Part shown: in pieces, positions 1-6,839 of the stretch
How the letters are laid out: every line of letters begins with the position of its first letter
Position numbering within the stretch: position 1 is the stretch's first letter
DNA from: RPQJ01 sp035554635
GTDB lineage: Bacteria; Pseudomonadota; Gammaproteobacteria; Steroidobacterales; Steroidobacteraceae
DNA length: 16,823 nt
Direction: 5' to 3'
Assembly: GCA_035554635.1 (NCBI GenBank)
Contig: DATMIB010000210.1
Location: forward strand, 1-16,823
Notes under the pieces: model-generated
Seen by the model: the letters and a program-made list of their open reading frames with translations, nothing else
Told to the model about the DNA's origin: nothing
The model's database searches: none
Translations under genes and position numbers: made by a program

Positions 1-23
1 CCTCTCCCGCTCCACGGGAGAGG
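1..23. terminator. Perfect 9-bp hairpin at window edge
   Basis: Positions 1-9 (CCTCTCCCG) pair perfectly with 15-23 (CGGGAGAGG) around a 5-nt loop. No T-tract follows on either strand. It may terminate a gene lying left of the window, or be a dispersed CTCTCCC-type intergenic palindrome of the kind common in xanthomonad and pseudomonad genomes. The sequence cannot separate the two. Confidence 0.5.
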
Positions 24-45
24 GATCAGAGGGAAGAACGATTCT

Positions 46-74
46 GTAGGAGTGCGCGCCACGTCGCGCGGCAC
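46..74 (+). repeat. REP-like element, GTAGGAG head plus stem-loop
   Basis: GTAGGAG at 46-52 runs into an imperfect stem: GTGCGCGC (52-59) pairs with GCGC (66-69) and GCAC (71-74), with one bulged G at 70 and a 6-nt loop. A conserved GTAGGAG tetrad-like head followed by a GC-rich palindrome is the layout of REP sequences in Xanthomonas, Pseudomonas and relatives, which are mobilised by RAYT transposases. Only one copy is visible here, so repetition is not shown by this window. Confidence 0.45.
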
Positions 75-111
75 CGACGCTTCGCTTCGCAACCAATGTG
101 CGCGGCGATGG

Positions 112-117
112 TTTAAT
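112..117 (+). promoter_or_regulatory. Possible -10 box for the zinc-ribbon gene
   Basis: TTTAAT at 112-117 matches the sigma-70 -10 consensus at five of six positions and is an unusual AT-rich patch in this GC-rich region. It would place transcription start near 124, about 40 nt before the ATG at 164. I see no convincing -35 box at 16-18 nt upstream. Confidence 0.35.
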
Positions 118-163
118 CCCATGCAACGCCACCGTTGGAGCGTCGAGACCGAGGAGTCGAAAC

Positions 164-418
164 ATGGGAACGTCCGTCATCGCAGACAATCCGCTGCTGC
201 ATGCCTACTGTCACTTGTGCGAGCGCTGGCGAGTGCTCGACGCCGACGACCTGGGCATCGAATGGACGTCCGACTCCAGGCCCCCCGCGGTCGCCCAGTG
301 CCCGGACTGCGGCGAGTTCGGGCTGGTCAAGGTGAGGCTGCCCCAGGTCGTGAAGCCCGAACTGCCGCTGCGGGCCATCGACGAACTGCCGCTCGAACAC
401 TGGCGTACGCCTGTCTAG
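164..418 (+). CDS. Small zinc-ribbon-like hypothetical protein (84 aa)
   Basis: I do not recognise a named family. The protein has two CxxC knuckles, C16-H-L-C19 and C46-P-D-C49, spaced 26 residues apart, which is the classic arrangement of a four-cysteine zinc ribbon. The rest is short, acidic-to-neutral and without signal peptide or membrane segment, so it is probably cytoplasmic. The ATG at 164 is chosen because GAGGAG lies at 151-156, 7 nt upstream; the in-frame codon at 98 lacks such a site and lies before the likely -10 box at 112. Its function could be nucleic-acid or protein binding, but that is inference. It is followed by two strong hairpins, so it is probably a single-gene transcript. 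The second knuckle (CPDCGEFG) resembles those of transcription or ribosome-associated ribbons. Confidence 0.75.
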   Translation: MGTSVIADNPLLHAYCHLCERWRVLDADDLGIEWTSDSRPPAVAQCPDCGEFGLVKVRLPQVVKPELPLRAIDELPLEHWRTPV

Positions 419-424
419 GCATCG

Positions 425-470
425 GGTCGCCCCGGCGCGGGCGACCAGCCTGTCGCTCGCCGGCGGCGAG
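425..470 (+). terminator. Two tandem hairpins after the zinc-ribbon gene
   Basis: Two perfect stems follow the stop codon at 418. The first is GGTCGCCC (425-432) with GGGCGACC (439-446), 6-nt loop. The second is CTCGCC (456-461) with GGCGAG (465-470), 3-nt loop. Neither is followed by a T-run, so intrinsic termination is likely only if a U-tract is not essential; they could also simply stabilise the mRNA 3' end. Confidence 0.45.
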
Positions 471-530
471 CCGCAGCCTTCGAACTTCGCGACTCTTACT
501 TTGCGCGACGTGAACCGCTAGCGTTCGCCG

Positions 531-1055
531 ATGTCGCTGCGGCCCTCACGAGGCTTTCCACCCATTGCCACACCTGCCGCGCGGGTCCTGATCCTGGGCT
601 CGCTGCCGGGTCAGGTGTCGCTTGCGCGCCGGCAGTACTACGCACAGCCGCAGAATGTCTTCTGGCGCATCATGGGTGCGCTGGTCGGCGCGGGGCCCGA
701 GCTGTCGTACGACGAGCGCGCGTTGCGTCTGCAGCACGAGCACATCGCGCTGTGGGACGTTTGCAAGGCCGCGCGACGCGAAGGCAGCCTCGATGCCGCC
801 ATCGACCTTGCGAGTGTCGTGCCGAACGACTTTGGCGCGTTCTTCGCCACCCATCCGCAGGTCCGCGGTGTCTTCACCAACGGTGGCACGGCGACGCGGC
901 TCTACCGGCGCCTGGTCCTGCCGTACCTGTCGACGTCGTGGCAGGCGCTGCCGTTGCAGCCGCTGCCGTCGACGAGCCCGGCGCACGCGGCGATGCGCTT
1001 CGAGCAGAAGCTCGCGCACTGGCAAGCGGTCGTGGAAGCGTTGCGCAATCCGTGA
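531..1055 (+). CDS. DNA-deoxyinosine (hypoxanthine-DNA) glycosylase, UDG superfamily family 6
   Basis: This protein (174 aa) would excise hypoxanthine, the product of adenine deamination, from DNA at the start of base excision repair in the cytoplasm. What is seen: GSLPG at residues 23-27 in a strand-loop, then YYAQPQNVFW at 36-45, and LPSTSPAH at 145-152. These correspond to motif 1 and motif 2 of the hypoxanthine-DNA glycosylase branch of the uracil-DNA glycosylase fold. In that family the catalytic Asn is the one in the YYA..N.FW segment, here N42. The length is normal for the family. No Shine-Dalgarno site is obvious before the ATG at 531, but the glycosylase fold begins at about residue 17, so the start cannot lie much later. 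It converges on the LOG-family gene across 100 bp. An alternative is a mismatch-specific uracil/thymine glycosylase, which is less likely given motif 1. Confidence 0.85.
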   Translation: MSLRPSRGFPPIATPAARVLILGSLPGQVSLARRQYYAQPQNVFWRIMGALVGAGPELSYDERALRLQHEHIALWDVCKAARREGSLDAAIDLASVVPNDFGAFFATHPQVRGVFTNGGTATRLYRRLVLPYLSTSWQALPLQPLPSTSPAHAAMRFEQKLAHWQAVVEALRNP

Positions 1056-1147
1056 GCTGCCGCTCGAGACCAGGCGAGACGCTGGCGAACCAGCCGCGAC
1101 CCAGGGCAGTTGCGGCCCGGCCCGACGTGGCGAACCCCGACGTGAGC

Positions 1148-1165
1148 GCGCGCGTCTAGGCGCGC
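1148..1165. terminator. Hairpin at convergent junction
   Basis: GCGCGC at 1148-1153 pairs with GCGCGC at 1160-1165 around a 6-nt loop and spans the stop codon of the minus-strand LOG gene (1156-1158). No T-tract is present. It may end transcription from both directions, but alternating GC is common by chance in this genome. Confidence 0.25.
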
Positions 1166-1875
1166 AGCCCCGCCGGCACTTCGAGCGCAATCCGCGCGAC
1201 TTCCTCGGCGGAATCGACGAGACGAATGAAGCCGAGTTCCTCGCGCGTGATGGTGCCGGCCCGCACCATCGTGTCGCCGATGAACTCCACGAGGTGCCCC
1301 CAGAAATCGCGGCCGACCGCGATCAGCGGCATGCGCTCGATCTTGTCCGTCTGGATCAGCGTGGCCAGTTCGAAGGCCTCGTCGAGCGTCCCGAAGCCGC
1401 CCGGCAGCACCACGAACGCGCTCGAATACTTCACGAGCATGACCTTGCGCACGAAAAAGTGCTCGAACAGGATGTAGCGGTCGAGGTAAGCATTCGGACG
1501 CTGTTCGTGAGGCAGCCGGATGTTGCAGCCGACGCTGAGTCCGCCCGCTTCCCTCGCGCCGCGGTTGGCGGCTTCCATGACGCCACCGCCACCGCCCGTC
1601 ATCACGGCGAAACCCGCCCGTGCGAGCGCACCGCCGATCCCGCGTGCGAGTTCGTAATGGGGGTGGCCGGGCGGGAACCGCGCGGAGCCGAACACGGTCA
1701 CGCAGGGCCGGTCGAACTCGAAACTCTCGAAGCCCTGCAGGAATTCGAGGAAGATCCGCACGGCGCTTTCGAGGTCCGCGGCGCGATGGCGGCGCCCCGC
1801 GAGGAAGCTCTTCTCGGCGCCGCGAACCTGCTCGAGCAGCGAGGGTTCGTGTTTTCCTTCGGACGCGTCCGTCAC
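1156..1875 (-). CDS. TIGR00730/LOG-family Rossmann protein (nucleotide 5'-monophosphate phosphoribohydrolase)
   Basis: LOG-family enzymes hydrolyse the N-glycosidic bond of nucleoside 5'-monophosphates (cytokinin riboside monophosphates in plants, purine and pyrimidine nucleotides in bacterial relatives). Older databases call them lysine decarboxylase-like. In the 239-aa product I see a Rossmann strand VFGSARFPPG (61-70), a glycine-rich GGGGGVMEAANRGA (95-108), the RK pair R143-K144, and the signature PGGFGTLDE (158-166) with the catalytic-type E166. I place the start at a GTG (1873-1875) because GGGAG lies about 10 nt upstream and a good -10 box, TATGAT, lies at 1924-1929. The longer reading frame from an ATG at 1971 would begin upstream of that promoter. 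It is a single gene facing the glycosylase. Substrate choice cannot be told from sequence. Confidence 0.85.
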   Translation of the reverse strand: MTDASEGKHEPSLLEQVRGAEKSFLAGRRHRAADLESAVRIFLEFLQGFESFEFDRPCVTVFGSARFPPGHPHYELARGIGGALARAGFAVMTGGGGGVMEAANRGAREAGGLSVGCNIRLPHEQRPNAYLDRYILFEHFFVRKVMLVKYSSAFVVLPGGFGTLDEAFELATLIQTDKIERMPLIAVGRDFWGHLVEFIGDTMVRAGTITREELGFIRLVDSAEEVARIALEVPAGLRA

Positions 1876-1923
1876 GCAGGATCTCCCGTGCGGCGCGGCC
1901 CCCGCACCGTTGGACCACGCCGC

Positions 1924-1953
1924 ATCATAACGAAGCAGGCGAGACTCGACGAA
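1924..1953 (-). promoter_or_regulatory. Promoter of the LOG-family gene
   Basis: Read on the minus strand, TATGAT (1924-1929) is a five-of-six -10 box with a weak TTCGTC (1948-1953) 18 nt upstream. Transcription would start near 1917, about 42 nt before the GTG start at 1875. This supports the shorter protein over the ATG at 1971. Confidence 0.5.
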
Positions 1954-2051
1954 GACGGCGAAACAGAACAAGGGATGCGCTTGATGACCTCAACGATGAC
2001 GAGATCGACTTCCCCAGTTGCCCGTCTGCCCGCCACGCGGAATGCCCGCGC

Positions 2052-3032
2052 ATGAGGCCCGGATCGTTGGGCAGCCTGCGCGCCGGCGTCGCCGTGCTTC
2101 TCGCTGCGGCACTCGCTGCCTGCACGACGACCTATAGCCCCCGCGGTGACGAAGCCGCGGCCACGGCCGTGCCTGCCGGGGCCGTGCGTGTCTACGTCAC
2201 CGGCGACATCGCCGACTGTCGCCTGAGGTCGGTCGAGCGCGCCGCCGCACGGCTCACGTCGCAACTCGTGCCCGACGGCGCCACGGTGCTCGCCACCGGC
2301 GACATGACGTACCCCCGGGCCGACACGGCGACGCTGCTCGCCTGTTACGAACCGACCTGGGGGCGTCACCGTGCCCGGACGCTGGCCGTCCCGGGCAACC
2401 ACGACTACGTCGACGGCAGCACGCGCGATTTCCGTCGCTACTTCGGGCTCGACGGCGTCGCCGTCAGCGACGAGTTCGTCGCGTACGCCCGGCGGCTTTC
2501 CGACGAGTGGCTGCTGCTCGCGCTCGACAGCAACGTCACCGGCGCCACCATGCAACGACAGGTCGAATGGCTCGAACAGACGCTCGAGGCCGAGCGTGGC
2601 GTGGCGACGACGAGCGGGGCCGTCCCGCGGCCGCCCCGCTGTCTCGCCGTGATGTGGCACACGCCGCTCTATTCTTCGGGCCTGCATCGGGGTTCCGGCA
2701 ACCACATGCGCCCGCTGTGGCGCCTGATCGACGCCTACGATGCCGACGTGCAACTGAGCGGCCACGAGCACTTCTACGAAGCGTTCGACCCGATCGACGG
2801 CGACGGCCGCAGGCGGGGCGACGATGGCGACGGCGTTCGCCAGTTCACCGTCGGCACCGGTGGCGCGCACCTGTACGGGTTCTGGCGTCCGCCGTACGCG
2901 AGCCGTGCGCGCGTGTTGCAGTACGGCGTGCTCGAGCTGACGCTCGCACCGGGGCATTACGCCTGGCGCTTCCTCGATACCGACGGGCGCGTGCGCGACG
3001 CGGGAACGGCGACCTGCCGTCGTGCATCGTGA
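2052..3032 (+). CDS. Lipoprotein metallophosphoesterase (purple acid phosphatase-like)
   Basis: A 326-aa phosphoesterase that probably hydrolyses phosphomonoesters or diesters outside the cytoplasmic membrane. The N-terminus is a lipoprotein signal with a hydrophobic run at 11-23 and lipobox LAAC, giving lipidation at C24. Metal-binding motifs follow in order: GD (51-52), GD (83-84), GNHD (115-118), WH (202-203) and GHEH (237-240), the calcineurin-like set. The end of the domain, FTVGTGGAHLYGF at 265-277, is typical of acid-phosphatase-like members. Odd point: the first motif reads GDIAD, so the His of the usual DxH is missing, as in purple acid phosphatases. The ATG at 2052 is chosen because the signal peptide begins there; no strong Shine-Dalgarno is visible. 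A different promoter precedes the next gene, so this one appears monocistronic. Substrate is unknown. Confidence 0.85.
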   Translation: MRPGSLGSLRAGVAVLLAAALAACTTTYSPRGDEAAATAVPAGAVRVYVTGDIADCRLRSVERAAARLTSQLVPDGATVLATGDMTYPRADTATLLACYEPTWGRHRARTLAVPGNHDYVDGSTRDFRRYFGLDGVAVSDEFVAYARRLSDEWLLLALDSNVTGATMQRQVEWLEQTLEAERGVATTSGAVPRPPRCLAVMWHTPLYSSGLHRGSGNHMRPLWRLIDAYDADVQLSGHEHFYEAFDPIDGDGRRRGDDGDGVRQFTVGTGGAHLYGFWRPPYASRARVLQYGVLELTLAPGHYAWRFLDTDGRVRDAGTATCRRAS

Positions 3033-3071
3033 ATGGCGAAAGACCATGACACCGGTTGCATGCCGACGCAG

Positions 3072-3102
3072 TTGTAAACGCCAGTTTCCGCTGGCCTATA
3101 CT
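3072..3102 (+). promoter_or_regulatory. Promoter of the Mur-ligase-like short gene
   Basis: TTGTAA (3072-3077) and TATACT (3097-3102) form -35 and -10 boxes with a 19-nt spacer, one of the most AT-rich patches in the window. Transcription would start near 3109, ahead of the GGGAGG at 3121-3126. The spacer is slightly long. Confidence 0.55.
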
Positions 3103-3133
3103 CGGACGACACGACCGCCAGGGAGGGCGAGTC

Positions 3134-3610
3134 TTGACCGTGACATTACCGCTGCCGTTCCGGGCCTCGCGGAGCCTCGAGTCAGGCAATGCGTTGCTCG
3201 GCGAGGCGGGCGTGACGCTCGACGTCGTCGGCCTGGACTTCGAGGACGACATCCGCGCGGCCTGGCAACGGCGCGTCGAGGGCGCGGCGCGGCAGCTTGG
3301 CTGGCCGGCGCCGCGCATCCTCACGTTCGCCACCGGCCCGTATCACACGCTCTGCTTCACGGCGCCCGCCAACCAGCTGCGCACCGCCTGCAGGACGAAC
3401 GAATGGGCGCTGTGCGCTGCGGTGCTGGAGCGCGACCCGTATCACTGGGGGGCGTTGCGCGAATCGTCCTGCTTGGCGGAGGACGTGGCGATGCCGGCCG
3501 CGCGCCAACGGCATCGGCCGGTCACGGACCGGTTCGCCGAGCGGGCCGCCCTCGAGCGGCTGCGGCGGCTGGCCCAGGCCGAGGCGCTCGCGCCGCAGGT
3601 GGCGGTCTAG
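3134..3610 (+). CDS. Orphan protein resembling the N-terminal domain of a cyanophycin-synthetase-like Mur ligase
   Basis: The 158-aa product has no signal peptide or membrane span. From memory of xanthomonad Mur-ligase/cyanophycin-synthetase-like proteins, their N-terminal region carries an RxLxGPN-like start, a W..RV...R..LGWP helix and an AP.DQL.T...NEWA segment. Here these appear as RSLESGN (13-19), W44-RRV-ARQLGWP (to 58) and APANQLRTACRTNEWA (77-92). The Mur-ligase catalytic part with its GSNGKTTT loop is absent and no continuation exists in other frames, because the neighbouring gene starts on the other strand. So it is either a truncated remnant or a stand-alone domain. I choose TTG at 3134 because GGGAGG precedes it and the promoter at 3072-3102 excludes the TTG at 3056; GTG at 3140 is another option. 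Homology is recalled, not computed. Confidence 0.6.
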   Translation: MTVTLPLPFRASRSLESGNALLGEAGVTLDVVGLDFEDDIRAAWQRRVEGAARQLGWPAPRILTFATGPYHTLCFTAPANQLRTACRTNEWALCAAVLERDPYHWGALRESSCLAEDVAMPAARQRHRPVTDRFAERAALERLRRLAQAEALAPQVAV

Positions 3611-3630
3611 CGCGAAGACCTACTTCGCGC
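3610..3630. terminator. Perfect hairpin joining two convergent stop codons
   Basis: GCGCGAAG (3610-3617) pairs perfectly with CTTCGCGC (3623-3630) around a 5-nt loop. The structure begins on the last base of the upstream plus-strand stop codon and contains the minus-strand stop (3620-3622) in its loop. It is placed to act on both transcripts. No T-tract follows, so any termination would be atypical. Confidence 0.45.
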
Positions 3631-5401
3631 CCCAGGTCCCCTCGCGGCGCGGGTCCGCCGCGGCTTCGAAACCGCCGTGTTGCGGCTCGCGCAACGCGAC
3701 GCCGTGCAGGCCCGACTCCTCGCCGCGCCCGGCCTGGACGGTGATGCCACGCTGCGCGAGTCCGGAGACGACCTCGGCCGGCAACTTGGCGGCTTCACCC
3801 GCGATCTCGTTGCCGCGCGCGATCACGTTCGGCAGGTCGACGGCCTGCTGCAGCGGCAGGTCCCAGAGCAGCAACCCGACCAGCGCCTTGGCGTTGTAGG
3901 CCAGGATCGCCGAGCCGCCCGGGGAACCGAGCGCGGCGACGAAGGCGTTGTCGGCGCGTCGCAGCACGATCACCGGCGACATCGACGAGCGCGGCCGCTT
4001 GCCGCCGGCGACGGCGTTGGCGACTGCGTGACCGGCGTCGTCGACCGCGCGGAACGAAAAGTCGGTGAGCTGGTTGTTGAGGAAAAAACCGCCGACCGCA
4101 CGGCCCGAGCCGAACAACGACTCGACCGACGTCGTCATCGACACGACGTCGCCTTCGTCGTCGACCACGACGAAGTGGCTCGTGCCGGGCACGTCGAGCG
4201 TCGCGTCGCGGCCGCGCCGGGTCATCGAGGCGCCGGGTGGCGTGCCCGGCGTCGGGGCCGTGGCACTCGCGCGTTCACCGATGAGGCGCGCCCGCGCATC
4301 GAGGTAGCGCGCGTCGAGCAGGCCCTCGACCGGCACGGGCACGTAACGCATGTCGGCGACGTACTGGTCGCGATCGGCGTACATGAGCCGGCTCGCTTCG
4401 GCGAACAGGAACCAGCCCTGCGGATCCTGCGGGCCGCGGCTGGCGATGTCGGTGCGGTCGAGCAGGCCGAGCACCTCGAGCAGCGCGACCCCGCTCGACG
4501 GCGGTGGCGGCACGCAGACGAGATAGACCCGGAACGGCCGGCACAACGGCTGCGATTCGACGGGCTGGTAGGCGGCGAGGTCCTGCAGGGTCATCGTGCC
4601 GGGACGTGGCGGCGCCTGCGTGCGCTCGACGATCTGCTCGGCGAGCGGGCCTTCGAGCAGCGCGCGTGGACCGCGTTCGGCGATCGTGCGCAGCGTCTGC
4701 GCGTAAGCGGGATTGCGCAGCGTGTCGCCGGCCTGCACGGTCGTGCCGTCGGGCTTGCCGAACAGCGCGCGGGCGTCGGGCAGCGTCGCCTGCCTGAACG
4801 AGCTGCCGGCAAAGCGCCCGAGACGTCGTGGCACCACGAAACCCGTCTCCGCGGCTCGGATCGAGGCGTCGAACAACTGGTTCCAGCGCAGCTTGCCGAA
4901 CCGGTCGTGCACGGCACCGAGCATCGCCACGGCGCCCGGCACACCGGTCGCACGGCCGCTGGTCACTGCATCGGAGTAGGAGAGCGGCTTGCCCGATTCG
5001 TCGAGGAACATGTCGGGCGTGGCCCCGGCGGGCGCGGTCTCGCGACCGTCGAACGCCGTGACCGTGCGGCTCTGCGCGTCGTAGTAGAGCAGGAACGCGC
5101 CGCCGCCGAGCCCCGAGCTCTGCGGCTCGACGAGACCGAGCGCGGCCTGCACCGCGACGGCCGCATCGGCGGCGCTGCCACCGGCGCGCAGCACCTCGAC
5201 GCCTGCAGCCACAGCGATCGGATTCGCCGCGGTGACCCCGGCTTGCAGCGCGGGGGTCGACGCCGGTCGCGCAGCCTCCGGCGCGGTGCCGGTCGCAGCG
5301 GTGGGCGGTGTCGTCTGGGTGCGGCAACCGCCGAGGACGACCAGCAGTAGTACTGACGCGGCCCGAACGGCGCGCGCCGTCGAACGAGACAAGATCTGCA
5401 T
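3620..5401 (-). CDS. ggt: Gamma-glutamyltransferase, lipoprotein form
   Basis: Gamma-glutamyltransferase cleaves gamma-glutamyl bonds (glutathione and related peptides) and transfers or hydrolyses the glutamyl group; bacterial forms act in the periplasm. The 593-aa precursor opens with a hydrophobic run and the lipobox LGGC, predicting lipidation at C26, whereas the Escherichia coli enzyme is soluble. Family marks: DGRETAP (118-124, with the substrate-binding-type R120), TSHF (407-410) in which T407 is the autoprocessing nucleophile, LNNQLTDFS (441-449), SSMSP (472-476) and GSPGGS (492-497). T407 is preceded by a normal linker, so self-cleavage to large and small subunits is expected. The ATG at 5401 sits directly before the signal peptide; no Shine-Dalgarno is visible. 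It shares a very short divergent promoter region with the amidohydrolase at 5475. Confidence 0.93.
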   Translation of the reverse strand: MQILSRSTARAVRAASVLLLVVLGGCRTQTTPPTAATGTAPEAARPASTPALQAGVTAANPIAVAAGVEVLRAGGSAADAAVAVQAALGLVEPQSSGLGGGAFLLYYDAQSRTVTAFDGRETAPAGATPDMFLDESGKPLSYSDAVTSGRATGVPGAVAMLGAVHDRFGKLRWNQLFDASIRAAETGFVVPRRLGRFAGSSFRQATLPDARALFGKPDGTTVQAGDTLRNPAYAQTLRTIAERGPRALLEGPLAEQIVERTQAPPRPGTMTLQDLAAYQPVESQPLCRPFRVYLVCVPPPPSSGVALLEVLGLLDRTDIASRGPQDPQGWFLFAEASRLMYADRDQYVADMRYVPVPVEGLLDARYLDARARLIGERASATAPTPGTPPGASMTRRGRDATLDVPGTSHFVVVDDEGDVVSMTTSVESLFGSGRAVGGFFLNNQLTDFSFRAVDDAGHAVANAVAGGKRPRSSMSPVIVLRRADNAFVAALGSPGGSAILAYNAKALVGLLLWDLPLQQAVDLPNVIARGNEIAGEAAKLPAEVVSGLAQRGITVQAGRGEESGLHGVALREPQHGGFEAAADPRREGTWGAK

Positions 5402-5412
5402 GCGGGGAAGCG

Positions 5413-5462
5413 TGGACGGTGGGCGGGCCACGACAATAGACTGTCCGCCCTCCGGTCGTCGA
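5413..5462. promoter_or_regulatory. Overlapping divergent promoters for ggt and the first amidohydrolase
   Basis: Plus strand: TGGACG (5413-5418), 18-nt spacer, TAGACT (5437-5442), giving a start near 5449. Minus strand: TCGACG (5457-5462), 18-nt spacer, TATTGT (5433-5438), giving a start near 5426. The two -10 boxes overlap inside the imperfect palindrome GACAATAGACTGTC (5432-5445). Each hexamer is a partial consensus match, but the symmetry and spacing agree. Confidence 0.45.
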
Positions 5463-5474
5463 GACACCTTGCCC

Positions 5475-6839
5475 ATGCCGTCGATTCGCTCGGTCGTCGC
5501 CCTCGCCCTGTTTGCGACGCTGGTCGCGACCGCCGCTGCGCCGCGCGCGCAGGAGTACGCGAAGCCGCCGCAGGGTGGCACCGTGTCGCCCCCGCCGCCG
5601 GGCATCGTCGTCGTGCACGCAGGGCGGTTGCTCGACCGGCCCGGCCGCGCGCCGCGCGGCGCGAGCACGCTCGTGATCCGCGATGGCCGCATCAGCGAGG
5701 TGCGTGACGGCTTCGTCGACGTGCCCGGCGCGGCGCTCGTCGTCGACCAGCGCACGCGCTTCGTGTTGCCCGGGCTGATCGACAGCCACGTGCACCTCGA
5801 CTCCGACACGGGCGGCCAGCTCGGCGCACTCGAGGACATGCAGCTCGAGACGGCCGAGATCGCCTACAACGCGCTCGTCAACGCGCACAAGACGCTGCGC
5901 GCGGGCTTCACGACCGTGCGCAACCTCGGTGACAGCCGCGGCGTCACGCTCGCGCTGCGCGACGCGATCCGCGCGGGCAAGGTGGTCGGGCCCAACATCG
6001 TCGACGCCGGGCGCTCGATCTCCACCACGTCGGGCCACATGGATGCTGCGCTGGGGTATCGCGAGGACCTCCACGAAGTCCTGCACGCACATGACAACCT
6101 CTGTGACAGCGTCGAAGCGTGCCGGCGCGTCGTGCGCACGCAGGTCGGCCGTGGCGTCGACGTGATCAAGATCGCGACCACCGGCGGCGTCAACAGCCAG
6201 GTCGGCGCCGGTCTCGGCAAGCAGATGTTCGACGACGAGGCGCGCGCGGTCGTCGCGACGGCGAAGCTCTACGGCAAGAAGGTGGCCGTGCACGCCCACG
6301 GTGCCGATGGCATCCAGGTCGCGCTCGACGCGGGCGTCGATTCGATCGAACACGGCACGCTGCTCGACGAGAAGCTCATCGCGCAGATGGTGAAGCAGGG
6401 CACCTACTACGTGCCGACGCTGTCGACCGTGAACGGCTACATCGAGCGGCTCGCGACCAACCCCGACTCCTATTCGCCGGAAGTGCGCGCGAAGGTCGAG
6501 TGGCGCATCAAGGTCACGGGCCAGTCGCTCGAGAAGGCGGTGCCGCGCGGCGTCAAGGTCGCGTTCGGCACCGACGCGGGCGTGAGCAAGCACGGCCGCA
6601 ACGCCGACGAATTCGAGCTGATGGTCAAGCACGGCATGACGCCGGCGGCGGCCATCGAGGCCGCGACCGTCAACGCGGCCGGCCTGCTCGGCCTCGGCGC
6701 CGACGTGGGCTCCCTCGAGCCGGGCAAGCGTGCAGACCTCATCGCCGTCGACGGCAATCCGCTCGACGACGTCACCGTGCTGAAGCGCGTGCCGTTCGTG
6801 ATGAAGGACGGGCAGGAATTCGGTCCAGGGCCCGGCTGA
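5475..6839 (+). CDS. Secreted metal-dependent amidohydrolase, Xaa-Pro/Xaa-Arg dipeptidase-like (first copy)
   Basis: A 454-aa COG1228-type TIM-barrel hydrolase. Characterised relatives such as Caulobacter Cc2672 and the Sgx9260 enzymes cleave dipeptides with C-terminal basic or proline residues; the substrate here is inferred only to class. The N-terminus is a Sec-type signal peptide, cleaved at about residue 25, so it acts in the periplasm or outside. Metal centre residues visible: H105 and H107 in IDSHVHL, K232 in IKIATTGG (carboxylated lysine), H273/H275 in VHAHG, H293 in EHGT and D367 in GTDAG. The barrel ends in KRADLIAVDGNPL, the returning beta-sandwich strand. The ATG at 5475 is at the signal peptide. 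It is divergent from ggt, and its stop overlaps the methyltransferase start. About half its residues match the copy at 15276. Confidence 0.88.
   Translation: MPSIRSVVALALFATLVATAAAPRAQEYAKPPQGGTVSPPPPGIVVVHAGRLLDRPGRAPRGASTLVIRDGRISEVRDGFVDVPGAALVVDQRTRFVLPGLIDSHVHLDSDTGGQLGALEDMQLETAEIAYNALVNAHKTLRAGFTTVRNLGDSRGVTLALRDAIRAGKVVGPNIVDAGRSISTTSGHMDAALGYREDLHEVLHAHDNLCDSVEACRRVVRTQVGRGVDVIKIATTGGVNSQVGAGLGKQMFDDEARAVVATAKLYGKKVAVHAHGADGIQVALDAGVDSIEHGTLLDEKLIAQMVKQGTYYVPTLSTVNGYIERLATNPDSYSPEVRAKVEWRIKVTGQSLEKAVPRGVKVAFGTDAGVSKHGRNADEFELMVKHGMTPAAAIEAATVNAAGLLGLGADVGSLEPGKRADLIAVDGNPLDDVTVLKRVPFVMKDGQEFGPGPG

Noticed and set aside
1156..1971. Longer LOG-family protein from an ATG at 1971
   Set aside because: The -10 box TATGAT at 1924-1929 lies inside that extension, and the GTG at 1875 has GGGAG upstream; the extra residues show no family similarity.
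3056..3610. Longer form of the Mur-ligase-like protein from a TTG at 3056
   Set aside because: This codon is upstream of the -35/-10 boxes at 3072-3102 and has no ribosome binding site, unlike the TTG at 3134.
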